A stretch of 64,000 nucleotides of DNA from NCBI GenBank assembly GCA_026874595.1, contig CM049315.1:74166401-74230400 (forward strand). Direction: 5' to 3'. Positions 22,680 through 34,548 of this stretch are shown one piece after another (position 1 is the stretch's first letter; each line of letters starts with the position of its first letter). The notes below the pieces were generated by a model. The model was not told the DNA's origin, searched no databases, and saw only the letters and a list, made by a program, of their open reading frames with translations. The position numbers and the translations under genes were made by a program. The DNA is from Sipunculus nudus (Eukaryota > Annelida > Sipuncula > Golfingiida > Sipunculidae).

Positions 22680-23915
22680 GAAAAAAAAGTGCCTGAGAAC
22701 CATACCTTTTTTTTTATTTTGGACTTACTGGACCATTACGGAGGCCTTTAGAAATGAATTTCTTGACTCAAAACATAGAAAAAGTCCACTAGCAATTGAC
22801 AAATATAACCTGATTTATGTATATATGATTCGCTATGTTGGTTTTTGACCAAAATAGAGGGAATTCTGCTTGGCCCCTACCTAAAAATATTGAGTATAGT
22901 CTGGCAAACCAGTATGTCAGGTTTCATGCATATTTCATTTATAGCTTAAAGATATTATTAAAGAATAATATTAAAAATTTTGAATTAACAATTCATATTT
23001 TATGGACTGATAACCTTACTCGTCATTTGAATATAGAAGCAAAAAAAATGATTAAATTGTGCCATGACAAATACCGACAAACAAATTCATATTTTAGTTC
23101 TGCAGGCAGTCCACAGAAAATTATGGACCTGATAAGTGATGATATCTCGTTACATTTCTTTAAAAAACAGTAGGGAGTTTATCAACGACGTCACATGGTG
23201 AGCATAAATACCACATGAAGTTAAAAAGACAACAAAAACCCTGAAATATTGCAAATTAAGTTAAATTAAAATGAGACATTGCAATGCTTTTACATAATGT
23301 CGCCAATCAGCCGGGTGGTCTTTGTCAATCACCCGTGCATGCTACATGACGTTTGAAATGTTATATTAATATTCAAAATTTAATATGAAATATTATGATT
23401 TGATTATCCTTCCGATATCTGTAATCCACGAGTTATATATAGATCAAGCGTCTGACTGGGACCTGTTGGACTGACAATCTTCCAAATGGGATATAAAAAA
23501 TTCTTACCACTTTCGCTTGAATCCTAATATTTTGAGGAAATAGGTAGACAGCAACAGAGCAGGTTTGGGCATCTCTGTAATGATACATGCTATCTGCGTG
23601 CGCATATTAAAAAATTCTAAAAAAAAAGATTATATATGGTGGGGGGGGGAACACGATAGTTACATAATTGTTTTCAAAACTTGTCTTTTATCACAATCCG
23701 AGTCATCTGGTCATTCATGCAATTTTACAATATCAATAATCAAGTAATTGACAATTTCATTCATTATTGTATCATTGTATCTTACCAAGTGACCATCTGA
23801 AGCCATGTTTCAAACTGCCCTCATTTGTCAATTAAACAAACCCCAATCGTTTTCACTGTCATTTATTATGGAAGAAGTTTTGGCATTATTTAAACCTGGT
23901 AATCCCGTAAACAAT
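22680..23915. other. AT-rich intergenic stretch
   Basis: An open frame of 112 codons at 22835-23173 (plus) has no recognised domain. It is lysine- and isoleucine-rich in keeping with the local base composition. No splice context was found, so it is not called as a gene. Confidence 0.3.
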
Positions 23916-23929
23916 TTATTTATAATAGT

Positions 23930-24140
23930 TGAACCGTAAATAATATTGAACCCAGGATGGACAAGCCCAGCGGATCCGGGGGGGGGGGGGCTTTTTAAAA
24001 CGTTTCAGACAGATTTGTGCTGCTCGACAACCCCCCCCCCCCCCCGTTTGACTGACATTTTGGCATATTCTCGGGTTTGTCATTAGTCTTCTTGGGTGGG
24101 ACTTCTTCATTTCCTAAATCCTGGATCGGCCCCTGACTCG
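23930..24140 (-). repeat. Short G-run repeat element, minus orientation
   Basis: It ends 'TTTCCTAAATCCTGGATCGG' followed by CCCC, the reverse complement (diverged) of the start of the element at 22460, and contains poly-G and poly-C runs at about 23979-23990 and 24031-24046. The two copies lie 1.5 kb apart in inverted orientation. Confidence 0.5.
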
Positions 24141-25300
24141 GCCAAGGTAGACAGTGGTACCGTTAACCCAGCCAGGAAACGGCCTCAGAGCGAATTTTAA
24201 GGTGAATATTTCTGTAGATCGTGAAATAAAACTATAGTTAAGTATGTTAGGTAGTTTTTTTTTCAAAGAAAGGCAAAAGATGAATGCTTAAACTGTTAAA
24301 AACGAGGGAAATCGTGTTCAGGTAGGAGTGATATCAACGGGGGCGGTGTTGTCCAAATCCTTGGCTTGCAGTACTGGTGCTTTACTGTGTAAGGCACATC
24401 ATATACTCATTTAGTGCTGATCATAAACTCATTGTCCATGAGATGACACTTCTTAACATTATTCATTGATAAATGCGAGATCATTCAAAAGAAAGGCATT
24501 TCACGTTATCAGCTGTAACATCAACGACTAACATTATATATTACCAAAAAAAACATGAAATGTTCATTATTAACTCACGTGATTTCATGTACCGATAGAC
24601 TTAACTCAGTGTCAGCTCTTATCGCTAAAGCCCTGTAAAGTCCGTAGGGAGACTCAATGATATTTGCATATTAGGGCGTCACTAGGCTTTTTGGAGGACC
24701 TGACATTTGCATATCAGGCCGTCACGCCTAATGTGAATGACATCGTTGCTATGAGAACGCCAACAGCGGTCCTACACCTCGACCCGCTTGGTAACATTCG
24801 CACTGAAATCATGTATCCAGGTAGTCCACACATGGACCTTCGTGTCCTATGATATATCTCTGCTTAAAGAATATTACGGTCCATGGGCCAAATGTAAGTG
24901 CATATTGTAGACACTTATCGCAACAATTTTGTAACGACAGTTCCAGTAAAATTACCTCTGCCGAGGTGACAGGAACAACTGGCAGCATTTGTGTGTACCC
25001 ATGTATTAACTCCCAAATTGCCACTCGCGATTCGTGACCGTTTCAGTCAGCCGGTACATTTTGACTGCGCTCTTCTTGTATGCACCTGAATATCTCGCGC
25101 TGATTGGCTGAGCCAGAGTTTGTTAGGCCTACATTATGTTCAAACAGGCCCACTTTGAAGAGTCGTGGTCCGATAAACCTAAACACTGAGGCTGAGGGTT
25201 ATAGTGTTTTAAAGTCTCGCTGAACTCAACATAAGCGACGGCCTAAAATTATTAAGACTGATTAAATGGGGACATTAGTAGCAAACTGGAAGCCCGGAAT
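24141..25300. other. Intergenic, with a duplicated octamer-like motif
   Basis: Two similar segments lie about 48 bp apart (24661-24684, 'ATTTGCATATTAGGGCGTCA', and 24703-24729, 'ATTTGCATATCAGGCCGTCA'). Each contains ATTTGCAT. Nothing else is recognised. Confidence 0.35.
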
Positions 25301-25309
25301 AGGCGATGA

Positions 25310-25600
25310 CTAAATGAACCATGTTGGTTTTGAAAAAGATTCTGGAAAAGACCACCGCTGACGTCACTGGAAAAGAGGCGGTGATGTGTGGTACTGACCG
25401 TCCCATAATGACTGGAGTTTACCAATCGATGATTAGTCGGCATGAGAGCCATACTTCAGTTATATAATTTGCCGCGAGGTAGGAGAACCTGTTCTTAGCT
25501 TTGCGACACAGCAAAGTTTGATGACTCTTTAGTGGGAGGAATTATGTTTTAACCATTACATCGACTGGGCCAGTCTAGTCATATCTCGTGTCGCGTACAC
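25310..25600 (+). promoter_or_regulatory. Promoter-like module, copy 1 (CRE and TATA)
   Basis: The segment contains TGACGTCA at 25359-25366 and TATATAATTTGCCGCGAG from 25461, and ends near 'CATCGACTGGGCCAGTCTA'. The same order and spacing recur at 29490-29785. A perfect cAMP-response-element palindrome about 100 bp before a TATA box is a plausible inducible core promoter. No coding exon could be tied to it, and it may instead be part of a dispersed repeat that carries a promoter. Confidence 0.4.
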
Positions 25601-27058
25601 GTTAACTCGTGCGAGCCATGCTTGTATTCATGTGAACAGCAATTCAACAAAAATGCAGTGGTATATACCAATATGCTGAGTTTAAACCAAACTTTTCTCG
25701 CACATGTTAGGTGTTGTTCGAAAGTATACCATGAAGCTAACGATTGATCCGGTTTATGCAAAGTAGCAGCGTACTTTTAGGCCTGGAGGCGTTGTCAAAA
25801 TATTTGCATTATCATACAGCCTTACAGTGCAGTCCCCAGTACAAGATGTAAAGTCGTTGTGATGCTAATACGCTGGTCATAGGTCCTCTGTCTAGAAATG
25901 GCGCTAGGAAGATAGCCAGAGAGATACTGATGTGAAGAAGAGTTTAATGAGTGACATTGCTAACGTTAATATAGGGGTCCCCTTCCCTTTTAATATTTTC
26001 TATGGGGACAGTTAAAGACGTCGCTCACGTTTTACACACAGTATGCCAACATTAGTTAAAACAGGGTTACACCTTTAAAGATCGAATTAAAGCGTCCTTC
26101 TTTAGCTGAATAACAGAACCGTTCATATATTTTAGCTCGCATTAGGGCTATGTTCCGACTTAATTATAAGGTGTGATGAAAACCCAAAACTAATCATGTA
26201 CAAGCCTTACACATGTGTCAGTCTCATTTTGCTTAGCAGTCGTGAAACATGTTTCGATTGTATACTCCTGTCTGATCTACGTTTTAGTCTTTAGTCTTAT
26301 TGTGTAGGGCGTGTTTGTAATAGTTTACATTTCACTGATATATTACCTTCACATTCTTCCTTCAATCCTTCTTTTATTTTTGCCAAAACAAAATCAACAA
26401 AATCCTGGTCTGTAAAGACAGTTTTTTTTCTGTTAGTTTGGTTTTTACACTTGCTATCAGTATGAAATAATTATTAATCTTGTAATACCTATATCACATA
26501 ACTTTGTCCAAATATAGCGGTACATTTATTGTTCAAAGCATGGATTTAAAAATAATATGAAAAGCGTCACAGTTAAAATTGAACCGATCATGCGCAAAAG
26601 CCATGTAAACTATTGATATGAAGAAATGATATAAAAACACTTTACAGCGAGATCAGCGAATAATAATTGTGGGAGCTAGTTTTCAGTACCCTTATACATA
26701 AGAATACCTTTTTCATAATTTAAACGGGCACAGCGTTTAAATTAATTATATAATACCGTTACGTCTATATATTCACTGATAAAGCAGCCTGTTTGCCGAC
26801 TAAATTGTTTTATTTTTACAGAAGCCTTAGCCACGTAATTAATAGCTTAACGCGCGTCATGTTCTTCGCGAATATTTCTATGTCCACTCAGATTAAAGAT
26901 TATACTAGTACATCATAAAAGGAAACATCAACATGTAACAAGTTCCTGAAGGGATAATTTGTTCGATCATCTTTGAAATCCCTGTATAGGGTGGCTTAAT
27001 AGTGTATCGGAACTTACCTATATGATTCTCTTCTGTTGCAACTTAAAGTTCATATATG

Positions 27059-27103
<45 letters not shown>

Positions 27104-27560
27104 GAAAATCACAGTAAATATCTAAATATATGACATTCTAAAAAATATACACTGGAGAACCCCGCAGTCACTTTGCATTCAATATTTGAAATTCATTTAT
27201 TTCATCGACACAAGTATAATATCCCAGCCTGCTATGTTACTTTTACAGGAAAAACAACCTATTGCATACAGATATCTACGTACCCGGTAAAATATATATT
27301 TTAAAACACTTCTTATACTATAAACAAATGTTACATTTTATATTTTCAAATTATCCCATTTACATCCTATTTAGAGCTGGTCAGATTTCATATTTGATTA
27401 TATCTATCCTTATAATTACCAAAACGTTCTTGAAATATTTGTACCTGTACAATCCTAAAGTTTGGATTTAGTTTATTAAACTCCCAAAATATAGTCCATT
27501 TGTTCAACTTTGATAAGGTTTTTTACAGTAAAGTCTGAAAAGATTAGGAAAACCTTTTGA
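25600..27560. other. Intergenic, AT-rich
   Basis: A (TA)n tract lies at about 27065-27100. No exon is convincing. The open frame at 27262-27471 reflects AT richness. Confidence 0.3.
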
Positions 27561-27581
27561 CAATGACACTTTTAAACTTAC

Positions 27582-27798
27582 CAAACGGTCTACTGTACTC
27601 CATTATGACACATTTTTCGTTGCATTCCGGATTTTCTGGTTGTTCCAGAATCTCTTGCAGCACTTCAACAAAGAGTTCTTTTTGGTGACGCTGTTGTTCC
27701 TCGGTGAGGCGTCCTATGGACTCTTCATCTTGACTTTCGATATGGGTCATTTCGTATAATGTCAAAAGAGGAGTGGCAAACTCACACGTCAAATAGTA
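27582..27798 (-). CDS. Single internal coding exon of an unidentified gene
   Basis: On the minus strand an open segment of 72 codons plus one base runs from an acceptor (TTTCCAG before 27798) to a strong donor (G|GTAAGT at 27581). The peptide starts YYLTCEFATPLLTLYEMT and contains an acidic, probably helical stretch (EEQQRHQKELFVEVLQEILE) and two cysteines near 'ECNEKCVIMEYSRPFG'. Composition and codon use look like real coding sequence, unlike the AT-driven frames around it. I do not recognise the family. Helical content and the cysteine pair would suit a secreted or prohormone-like protein, but that is a guess. No other exon of the gene could be assigned, so the rest may lie in unrecognised short exons on either side. 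Confidence 0.45.
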
Positions 27799-27829
27799 CT
27801 GGAAAGTATACAATAGTATAATGATCAGA

Positions 27830-28375
27830 ATCGATTCTCCTCTACTGTCAGTATGTCAGGGGAACGTTTCATTGCCGCGATAATGAATATGGTCTTCGAG
27901 TAGGACAGAACTGTATCACTATTTAATTTTGTAAACTTTAATTTTATAAATTGCATATATCATTTGTTCAGGATTAGCTATAATATTCTATGAATATGTG
28001 TGTTTATGTGCAATGATTATGCATTATTAATTTAGGAAGTAAAAAAACGGGTATACTGCTTGCTTTCGTTTCTTTACTTAACTGTTTATTTAAAAATAAA
28101 AACCTTTTATCAAATGTCTGTGTGTAAAAACTAAATCTTTTAATAACTAGAATACGGGCAGTCGATAAGCGACTACGTGTATCCGCAAAATCACAGAGGC
28201 ATTTTGTAAAGTGAGGCATTGAATGTTCCTAACATGACATATGACTCCAAATTTGTGGCATCAGTGATGCCAATTAATCTCCTCATATATGTGCTACTGA
28301 CATAAAAAACAGACCTACAGATAGATACACCATGCAAAATTTCAGGCCGAGAAACCAATCCACTATTGAGAAGAA
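27830..28375. other. Intergenic, nothing recognised
   Basis: AT-rich, without repeats or exons that I can support. Confidence 0.3.
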
Positions 28376-28875
28376 ATGCATCAATGTATTCTATAAAACC
28401 GAAACACCAGGTGGCAACACCTGTCTAGTTTACAACAAAGTTGGCCAAGACGGATAAACATGCAAATTTTCAGATTGATACATCCATTACTCCTGGGATA
28501 TGAGCGAGTTTTACCAAAATCAAACGGACAGATGGACACCACGCAAAAACAATTGCAGATGGCATCACCAGACTTGAATACGAGATGGAGGTATCCAAGA
28601 TCTATGAACATGCACAATTTCATGCCGAGACACCAATCCACTTCTGAGAAAAATTGAATCAGTGTATTCTATAAAACCAGAACAGCAGGTGGCGCAAACT
28701 GTCTGGCCTACGAGAAAACTCTCTGAGATCGATGGACATGCTATATTTCAGACAAATAAATTTTACCACTCCTGGGATATGAACAATTTTCCCCAAAAGC
28801 CAACGCACGGATGAATGCAACGCAAAAACGGTTGCAGATGGCGCCACCAGTCTTTAGTTCGAGATGGAGGTGCAT
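28376..28875 (+). repeat. Two tandem copies of a roughly 285-bp repeat
   Basis: The unit starting at 28381 ('TCAATGTATTCTATAAAACC') is repeated from 28661 ('TCAGTGTATTCTATAAAACC'). Both units contain 'CAGGTGGC', then 'ACTCCTGGGATATGA', then 'ACGCAAAAAC-TTGCAGATGGC' and 'CGAGATGGAGGT'. The long minus-strand frames here are produced by the repeat and end in the same peptide, FYRIH. Confidence 0.7.
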
Positions 28876-28889
28876 AATTTCAGCCAGGT

Positions 28890-29480
28890 TTCGGAAAGGA
28901 TCTCAGAAGAGTTCACCGGAAACGGACGCGGTGGCGGCGGAGGCGGCGGAACCTAGTCTAAAATATAGTGCCCGCAAAACTTTGTTTTTGCGGATACAAC
29001 TATCATTTTGTGTATTTGTTGATCCTTTTCGTTGGCTGTGTCACTGGCACTACTGTGCTTTTATAAGCACCCTCAATCCCGCCTCTCATTGCCGTGTATT
29101 GAATGTGGCCCTAGAACAAGAATCACTCATCTGTTTTGGTCAGAGGCTCAGGACAGTTGCAACCCTCTGGAATAATGAAGAGAAACTTCGGCAGGAATTT
29201 GGATGACCAAAACCTTGACTTTTCAGGCCTGTGTTTCAATCCTAGAACAACGATGACAGAGAAAAATATTTATATTCATCATATAGATGGAATATTGCTC
29301 CCACTGTTTTCCGCGTCATCGACAGCACCGAAAGAAGCGGTTAATGACAGATACATTTGATAGATTTTATTGGTGAAACTCTCATTGAATGGCCACAGGA
29401 ATCAACATATGAGAGGGCATAATCATATAAATACCGACAAAATACTACTTATTAGCCTACTGGACATGCACAAAAGGATG
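28890..29480. other. Intergenic
   Basis: A GGCGGC-rich stretch lies at 28930-28950. The open frames at 28811-29360 (plus) overlap the end of the tandem repeat and have no domain. Confidence 0.3.
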
Positions 29481-29484
29481 AACC

Positions 29485-29790
29485 ACGATGGTTTGGAGTA
29501 ATTTCTTGGAAAGACCACAATAATTGCTGACGTCACTGGAAAAGACCATAGTTCGGGTAGGCGGTGATATATGGCGCTGACCGTCCCACGACCACTGGAC
29601 CTTACCAGTCGATAATATAAATCAGTCAGAGAGCTGTAAATTGGGTATATAATTTGCCGCGAGATGATATTACCTGTTCTAAGCGTTGCTCCTAAACAAG
29701 AACAAGTTTGATGGCTCTGTCAGCGGGAGGAATCATAAAGTCTTAACCACTGCATCGACTGGGCCAGTCTACAATAGACATTTCTTTAGA
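29485..29790 (+). promoter_or_regulatory. Promoter-like module, copy 2 (CRE and TATA)
   Basis: It matches 25310-25600 in order: 'GCTGACGTCACTGGAAAAGA' with TGACGTCA at 29528-29535, 'GGCGGTGAT', 'TGACCGTCCCA', 'TATATAATTTGCCGCGAG' from 29646, and 'CATCGACTGGGCCAGTCTA'. Just downstream, 'GTATTGGTGAGTGAG' (about 29798) could be a splice donor closing a noncoding first exon. Which gene, if any, it drives is not visible. Confidence 0.4.
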
Positions 29791-29869
29791 GACCGTATTG
29801 GTGAGTGAGTGCTACTATCTTCCCGGAATATTTGTCATTAAAATATATAGAGGAATGTTCACATTTACG

Positions 29870-30620
29870 TCTATACAAACAGATGGGATTGAACCCATGC
29901 GCTGATGATTGTATACTGGGATCTTTTCAAAAATCGGTTTGTGCTCTTGTGACAGAATACAAGTAAAATACTGTGTGAACATCCATGTCTAGTATATCTG
30001 CAAACAAAGACAGCCTGGTCTACCATAGGTATATGCAAACCGTAACCCTGGTAACCCTGTGACAGTGGGTCATTTAACCCTTTGGAAAACCTGACGCGGA
30101 TTACATGTCGCGGGTAGGTGCAAGGAAAACCACTAACCACACTCCTGTCCACAAGAAACATAGATATACCCGGGAGCAATATTATTCCTATTCTTTTACA
30201 CTATCAGTTCAGTTTTCCTTTATATAAAAGTTTCCCAGCAAAACCATCAAGCATACCATCCAATTTTGCGCATGCGCGACATATCTCAAACAAGGAGTCG
30301 TCCAAACATGAACGAGCACGGTTGTGTTCCACCTGCTGTAAGTCTGAAAAGAAAATGGACAACACAGGTGGCGTTTGCGCTATAATTTTGTAGGCGCCAG
30401 CAGTCGCGCCCGGTCTACTTTTTCTAATCCTTGTGTGCAAAAGTAAGAATATCCGCGTCGAATATGGGGCTGTGGCGCGCTCTGCCGCGTGAAAAGCACA
30501 GCTGAAAAAAAGTGCAATCCACTGCGCCTTGCAGCGCCGCAAAAATGCCCTGCAATCATAGTATAAAGTATACTGCCCTGCGTTCTGCTAGCCCGGGCCG
30601 TAATACTTTTCCTGAAGAGA
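29870..30620. other. Intergenic, GC-richer island
   Basis: 30250-30620 is richer in G, C and CpG than its surroundings and includes 'GCGCATGCGC'-like palindromes. No gene can be supported; the several overlapping open frames have no domain. Confidence 0.3.
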
Positions 30621-30624
30621 TTTC

Positions 30625-30990
30625 AAATCACACTGCGCAAACTCGGACTCACAAGAGTACGACTCTGTTGTACAGGGTTTATGGGCGTCACAATCTGAAC
30701 CCTACAATGCACAGCAGCTTATGCATAACCAGTGGCGAAGGTGAAAATGAAATGAGGAGGGTAATGTTGTCCGTTCCAGTATGTTGGATTTGAAGTGTTT
30801 CAAGGCAAACTATATAAACTTGGGTAGTTTTTGTGGACTTACGGAATAAGTACTATCTTGTAAGCATAGGCATGTGAAATCTAAACAGAAGATATTTCAA
30901 GGAAATGTAACAAAATTTGATTTTTAAGTTTGACAGTTGAGACAAGTACTCCTGGACGAGAAGGTGGTTTTAAAATTACACACAGCGGGT
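30625..30990 (+). repeat. Repeat P, single copy
   Basis: It shares ordered anchors with 47640-47955: 'ACTGCGCA', 'CGGACTCACAAG', 'GTACGACT', 'GGTAATGTTGTC', 'TATGTTGGAT', 'CAAGGAAATGTAACAAA' and 'TGACAGTTGAGACAAG'. At 47 kb it is present as two head-to-head copies. Noncoding. Confidence 0.6.
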
Positions 30991-31539
30991 TCGATATGTT
31001 TTCATTAGATTTTGTCTCACCTATCACCCACCCCTATACGACTTTGGCCGCCCGACTGAGCTTGATTTATACGCTATAATAACTGTGACAATCCCGCTTC
31101 AAGCCTGGACGTCATATTTCGGGCATGGAGAGCGCCTTTTAATATTTATCATAACTAATTATACAATCCATGTAAACTGAAAATAGTTTATATTTATTTC
31201 ATATGTCATTAGAACTTTTAAAACGTACGATATTGGCCGCCGGTAGAATCAGCAGGAGCAGACTCTTAGTCAATGCGGAAATGACCAACTGCGAAAAAAA
31301 ATGTTTTCACAATGAAGATCATAAAAATGTAACCACAACGTTATGGGCAGAGGAAATATGATTACCTATTGAATACAGAATCAATTAGACAGCTTATTTA
31401 AGGTATATGATTCCAGTGATACACGTAGGAATTCGAGTTCGTATCATTCACATGTATTTACATTTCTACGTCAGAAACAATAAGAATTTACATTAGTCTA
31501 AATAACATTTTCCATCTTGCTAATTTTTGCTCAGCTGAA

Positions 31540-32850
31540 TGAAAGTCAACTGCGCGCCGACAACTTAATTTTTAGCACCCAGTAAGTCAGACGGTACACA
31601 AAATATATTTGCTTGACCTAGAAGCTTCTTTAAAATATCTTCTTGGAAATCTGAAATTAGGTCACTGCAACCTGTATTTTGGCTATTGGGCACGGAAATA
31701 CCCCCCTCCCCCATACTATAATTAAAATTTGATACAAAAGCTCCATTATCTTAATAGCTAATGCACTGATTGTCAAGATTCTGAAAATCAATCAAATAGT
31801 GTTTCATCAATTTCTGAAGACTGGTGGCGCTACCTGTTTTTTTTAACCTTTACGCAATTTTTTCTTTATTTTTGAGAATTTCAAATAATTGTACATCAAG
31901 GTGTGTCCTAGGTAAATCTCCTCGGAAACATGAAATTAGGTCATGGTCACCTATATTCTGTGAGCTTCTGGCCGATTTTTTTTTTTTTTTTTTTTTTTTT
32001 TATTTTGAGCAACCAGATAGTCAGACGGGGCACAACCTGTATCCGTTCGGCGTACAATTTTCTTATGTGATATTCAGGGAGTTCCTGGGCAAATATCTTT
32101 GGAACTATAAAATAAAGTTACTATGACCTATACTCTGTGAGCTATAGGAAAGAAACATGAGTAATACACCCTTGATGTGAACAAACTGAATCCGTTATCA
32201 CTCTTCTAATGATATATCCAGGGAAGTCTGGGGCAAATGTTCTTGGAAACCTAAAATAAGTTAATGATGACATATATTCTACGAGCGATTGGACAAAAAC
32301 ATGATTTTGAACATGGAAACAAATGTTAACTGTAAGGCCTAGAATCTTATAACGAAACATCCAAGGAGGTTCTGCATAGCCGAAACTCCTTTGGCACCAA
32401 AATTTACTATTGAACCTAAAGCCTTCTAATATGGCTTCCCGGGAGCTCCTTGGCAAGCCTCCTTTGAATCCTGAAATGAGGTCACTGTGACTTATATTCT
32501 CTGAGCTATGAGCAGAAAACCTAAGTTTGAGCAATCAGAAAGTTAGACAGGTGACACATTTCAACTGTTGGTTCTAGAATTGTCTTTCTTAATATAAAGG
32601 GAGGTGATTGTAATGTCTCCTTTGACATCCAAAATAATGTCATTGTAACCTTTATTATGTAAGATGTGTGAAACAACATGATTTGAGTACCCTATAGGTC
32701 TTATGGACACAAGTCAGAGCAATTTGACGTAGAAACTTCTAACTTAGCTTCTGGGGAGTTCCTAGGAAAATCTTCTTGCTGTTACCAATTTTCTAAGGAT
32801 ATGGGCTAAATAACATGATTTTTAGCACTCTGGAAGTCATTCAACCCTTT
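31540..32850 (+). repeat. Old tandem array of diverged units, roughly 150-280 bp
   Basis: About seven diverged units follow one another. Each has a core like 'TCTTGGAAATCTGAAATTAG' then 'GTCACTGTGACCTATATTCT', 'GTGAGCTAT', 'CATGATTTTGAGCA', 'AGTCAGAC'. Cores lie near 31645, 31918, 32095, 32243, 32460, 32617 and 32775. A poly-T run (about 31977-32001) interrupts one unit. The open frames at 31824-32126 and 32142-32534 are by-products. Confidence 0.6.
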
Positions 32851-33470
32851 GTTCAATTACCTTAATAAATACATTTTACCAGATCATAACATCAATAATA
32901 AATGCATGCATTATCTGTGTACATGTCAAATTCAGCTCTGCGTCATGACCCATTGTTTTCACTCGACACTTTATAATTTCTCACTTAACCAATATGTACA
33001 AAAGGTGCTTGCTCAATATTTACAACTGATTTCTTATAATTTTACGCTTTAAAATAACTGGCATTAATCAGTATCCGTTATATTAAAAATTAAAATCTTT
33101 CACATTCAGAGAAATAAGCGTTATAAATATGTCGACTAACTTTAGAAATTTTTTATTTATGTTAGTGTGTAATCAAAGATTTAATCGTCTGTAAATAAAT
33201 GATACAGGATCCCATACATTAAAGAAGTGCAGAATCACAAACCAAACAAACAGGTGTGGCATTTTAAAATCTCAATCCGACCGTCAAATGCTGCAGTAAG
33301 ACTTACAAAAGATTTCACTTCTGCCTCTTTTTGGTGGAGGTAGTGCTTGCTCAATGAAGTACTATGTCCATCTGCAGAATTCAATATCGGACTAGGTGAG
33401 AGGGGCTTACACCCTATACTCCTGGCGTCAACCAGACTCTTCTAGCTTGCTATGTGATGTCCTTGTTGAA
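32850..33470. other. Intergenic, AT-rich
   Basis: Nothing recognised apart from low-complexity AT sequence. Confidence 0.3.
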
Positions 33471-33560
33471 GGTCAAAACTGTCGATATAAACAAAACGAA
33501 CAGCCTGTGTGTGGTGGGATCGGCTTTTTCTGTCTATTTTTATTATAACATTTTTAACGG
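33470..33560 (+). mobile_element. Fragment of the TTAA MITE
   Basis: 'GATATAAACAAAACGAACAG' followed by 'CCTGTGTGTGGTG' and 'CTATTTTTAT' matches the interior of the element at 1282-1767 (around 1648-1710). The ends are not preserved. Confidence 0.5.
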
Positions 33561-33904
33561 ATTATCGTTAGTTAGTATATAGACAGCAGATAACAGAATA
33601 TAATGCTTTAACGACAGGTCATTCACGAGAGTGTAGTGAATGGGACAGGACATAACATCTGAATTACTCCTAGCCTCGTCTATATAAAACCTGTAACATA
33701 GCAGGTTAAATCATAACATAATATGCTTGCATTATAGTTACCTTCATTCGCATACAATAGCGTAGCCGTGAATACTGGGCTGAAAAACCTGTACTTGAAT
33801 CGTGGCACACGGCATAAGCGGGAGTACACTGTAACGACCATACATCCGATTGCATCAATACCAGGGAGGCGCGGATTCTGGGTTAGCAGGTGATGGGCAT
33901 TAAG

Positions 33905-33906
<2 letters not shown>

Positions 33907-33984
<78 letters not shown>
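33907..33984. repeat. (TA)n microsatellite, long
   Basis: About 39 TA repeats, one of the longest in the window, immediately before a GIY-YIG retroelement fragment. Confidence 0.95.
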
Positions 33985-33986
<2 letters not shown>

Positions 33987-34017
33987 AAGCTAACGTGAAC
34001 CATCGACCAAAGAACCG

Positions 34018-34360
34018 CTAGTTACATCGGCCTAGCTAGTGGACCCTTCGAAACCAGATACAATAACTACACAAAGTCATTCCGCAACGAACGCTATGAA
34101 AAGGAATCCGAACTATCAAAATACATATGGAGCTTAAAAAGAAAGAACACTGATAACATTTATTTATAACCTGAGAAATACTCAAGCTTTCCAACACAGT
34201 GAAACGCAACTCCGGACAATGTAAACTGTATATAAAAGAAAAGGTACAAATACTATTCAGCAGGAACGGCAACTGACAAGTACAACTCAAAACGCGAAAT
34301 GGACTAATCTCAAAGTGTTGTCATTCAGGAACCCTCGAACCGCACAAAGAACAAATGACC
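34018..34360 (+). mobile_element. Penelope-like GIY-YIG endonuclease fragment
   Basis: From 34023 the translation reads YIGLASGPFETRYNNYTKSF and continues through 'RNERYEKESELSKYIWSLKR' to a stop at about 34168. This is the characteristic second half of the GIY-YIG domain of these retroelements ('ELSKYIW-LK'). After frame changes, 'GQCKLYIKEKVQIL' and 'TRNGLISKCCHSGTL' (about 34215-34335) match the usual C-terminal 'C-LC--EK--IL---N-R-ELISKCRH'. It is an independent insertion from the one at 11.85 kb and is also dead. Confidence 0.65.
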
Positions 34361-34488
34361 ACTGCGAAGCTCTGTGAGGAGTACCCGGTCGCCTTATCAT
34401 CTCCAAAGGGTTTATAAACACAGTTATAGCGTCTGGCTTGAAACTCAGAAGTGCGATGGCTAAAACACACTGACGCGTTTTACATGTA

Positions 34489-34493
<5 letters not shown>

Positions 34494-34548
<55 letters not shown>

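Noticed and set aside
22835-23173. 112-codon lysine/isoleucine-rich frame as a gene
   Set aside because: Composition follows the local AT bias; no homology or splice context recognised.
28811-29206. 131-codon plus-strand frame
   Set aside because: Its start lies inside the 285-bp tandem repeat and the rest contains no recognisable motif.
30204-30793. Overlapping open frames on both strands in a GC-richer block
   Set aside because: No domain or splice sites; open frames on both strands fit higher G+C rather than coding.
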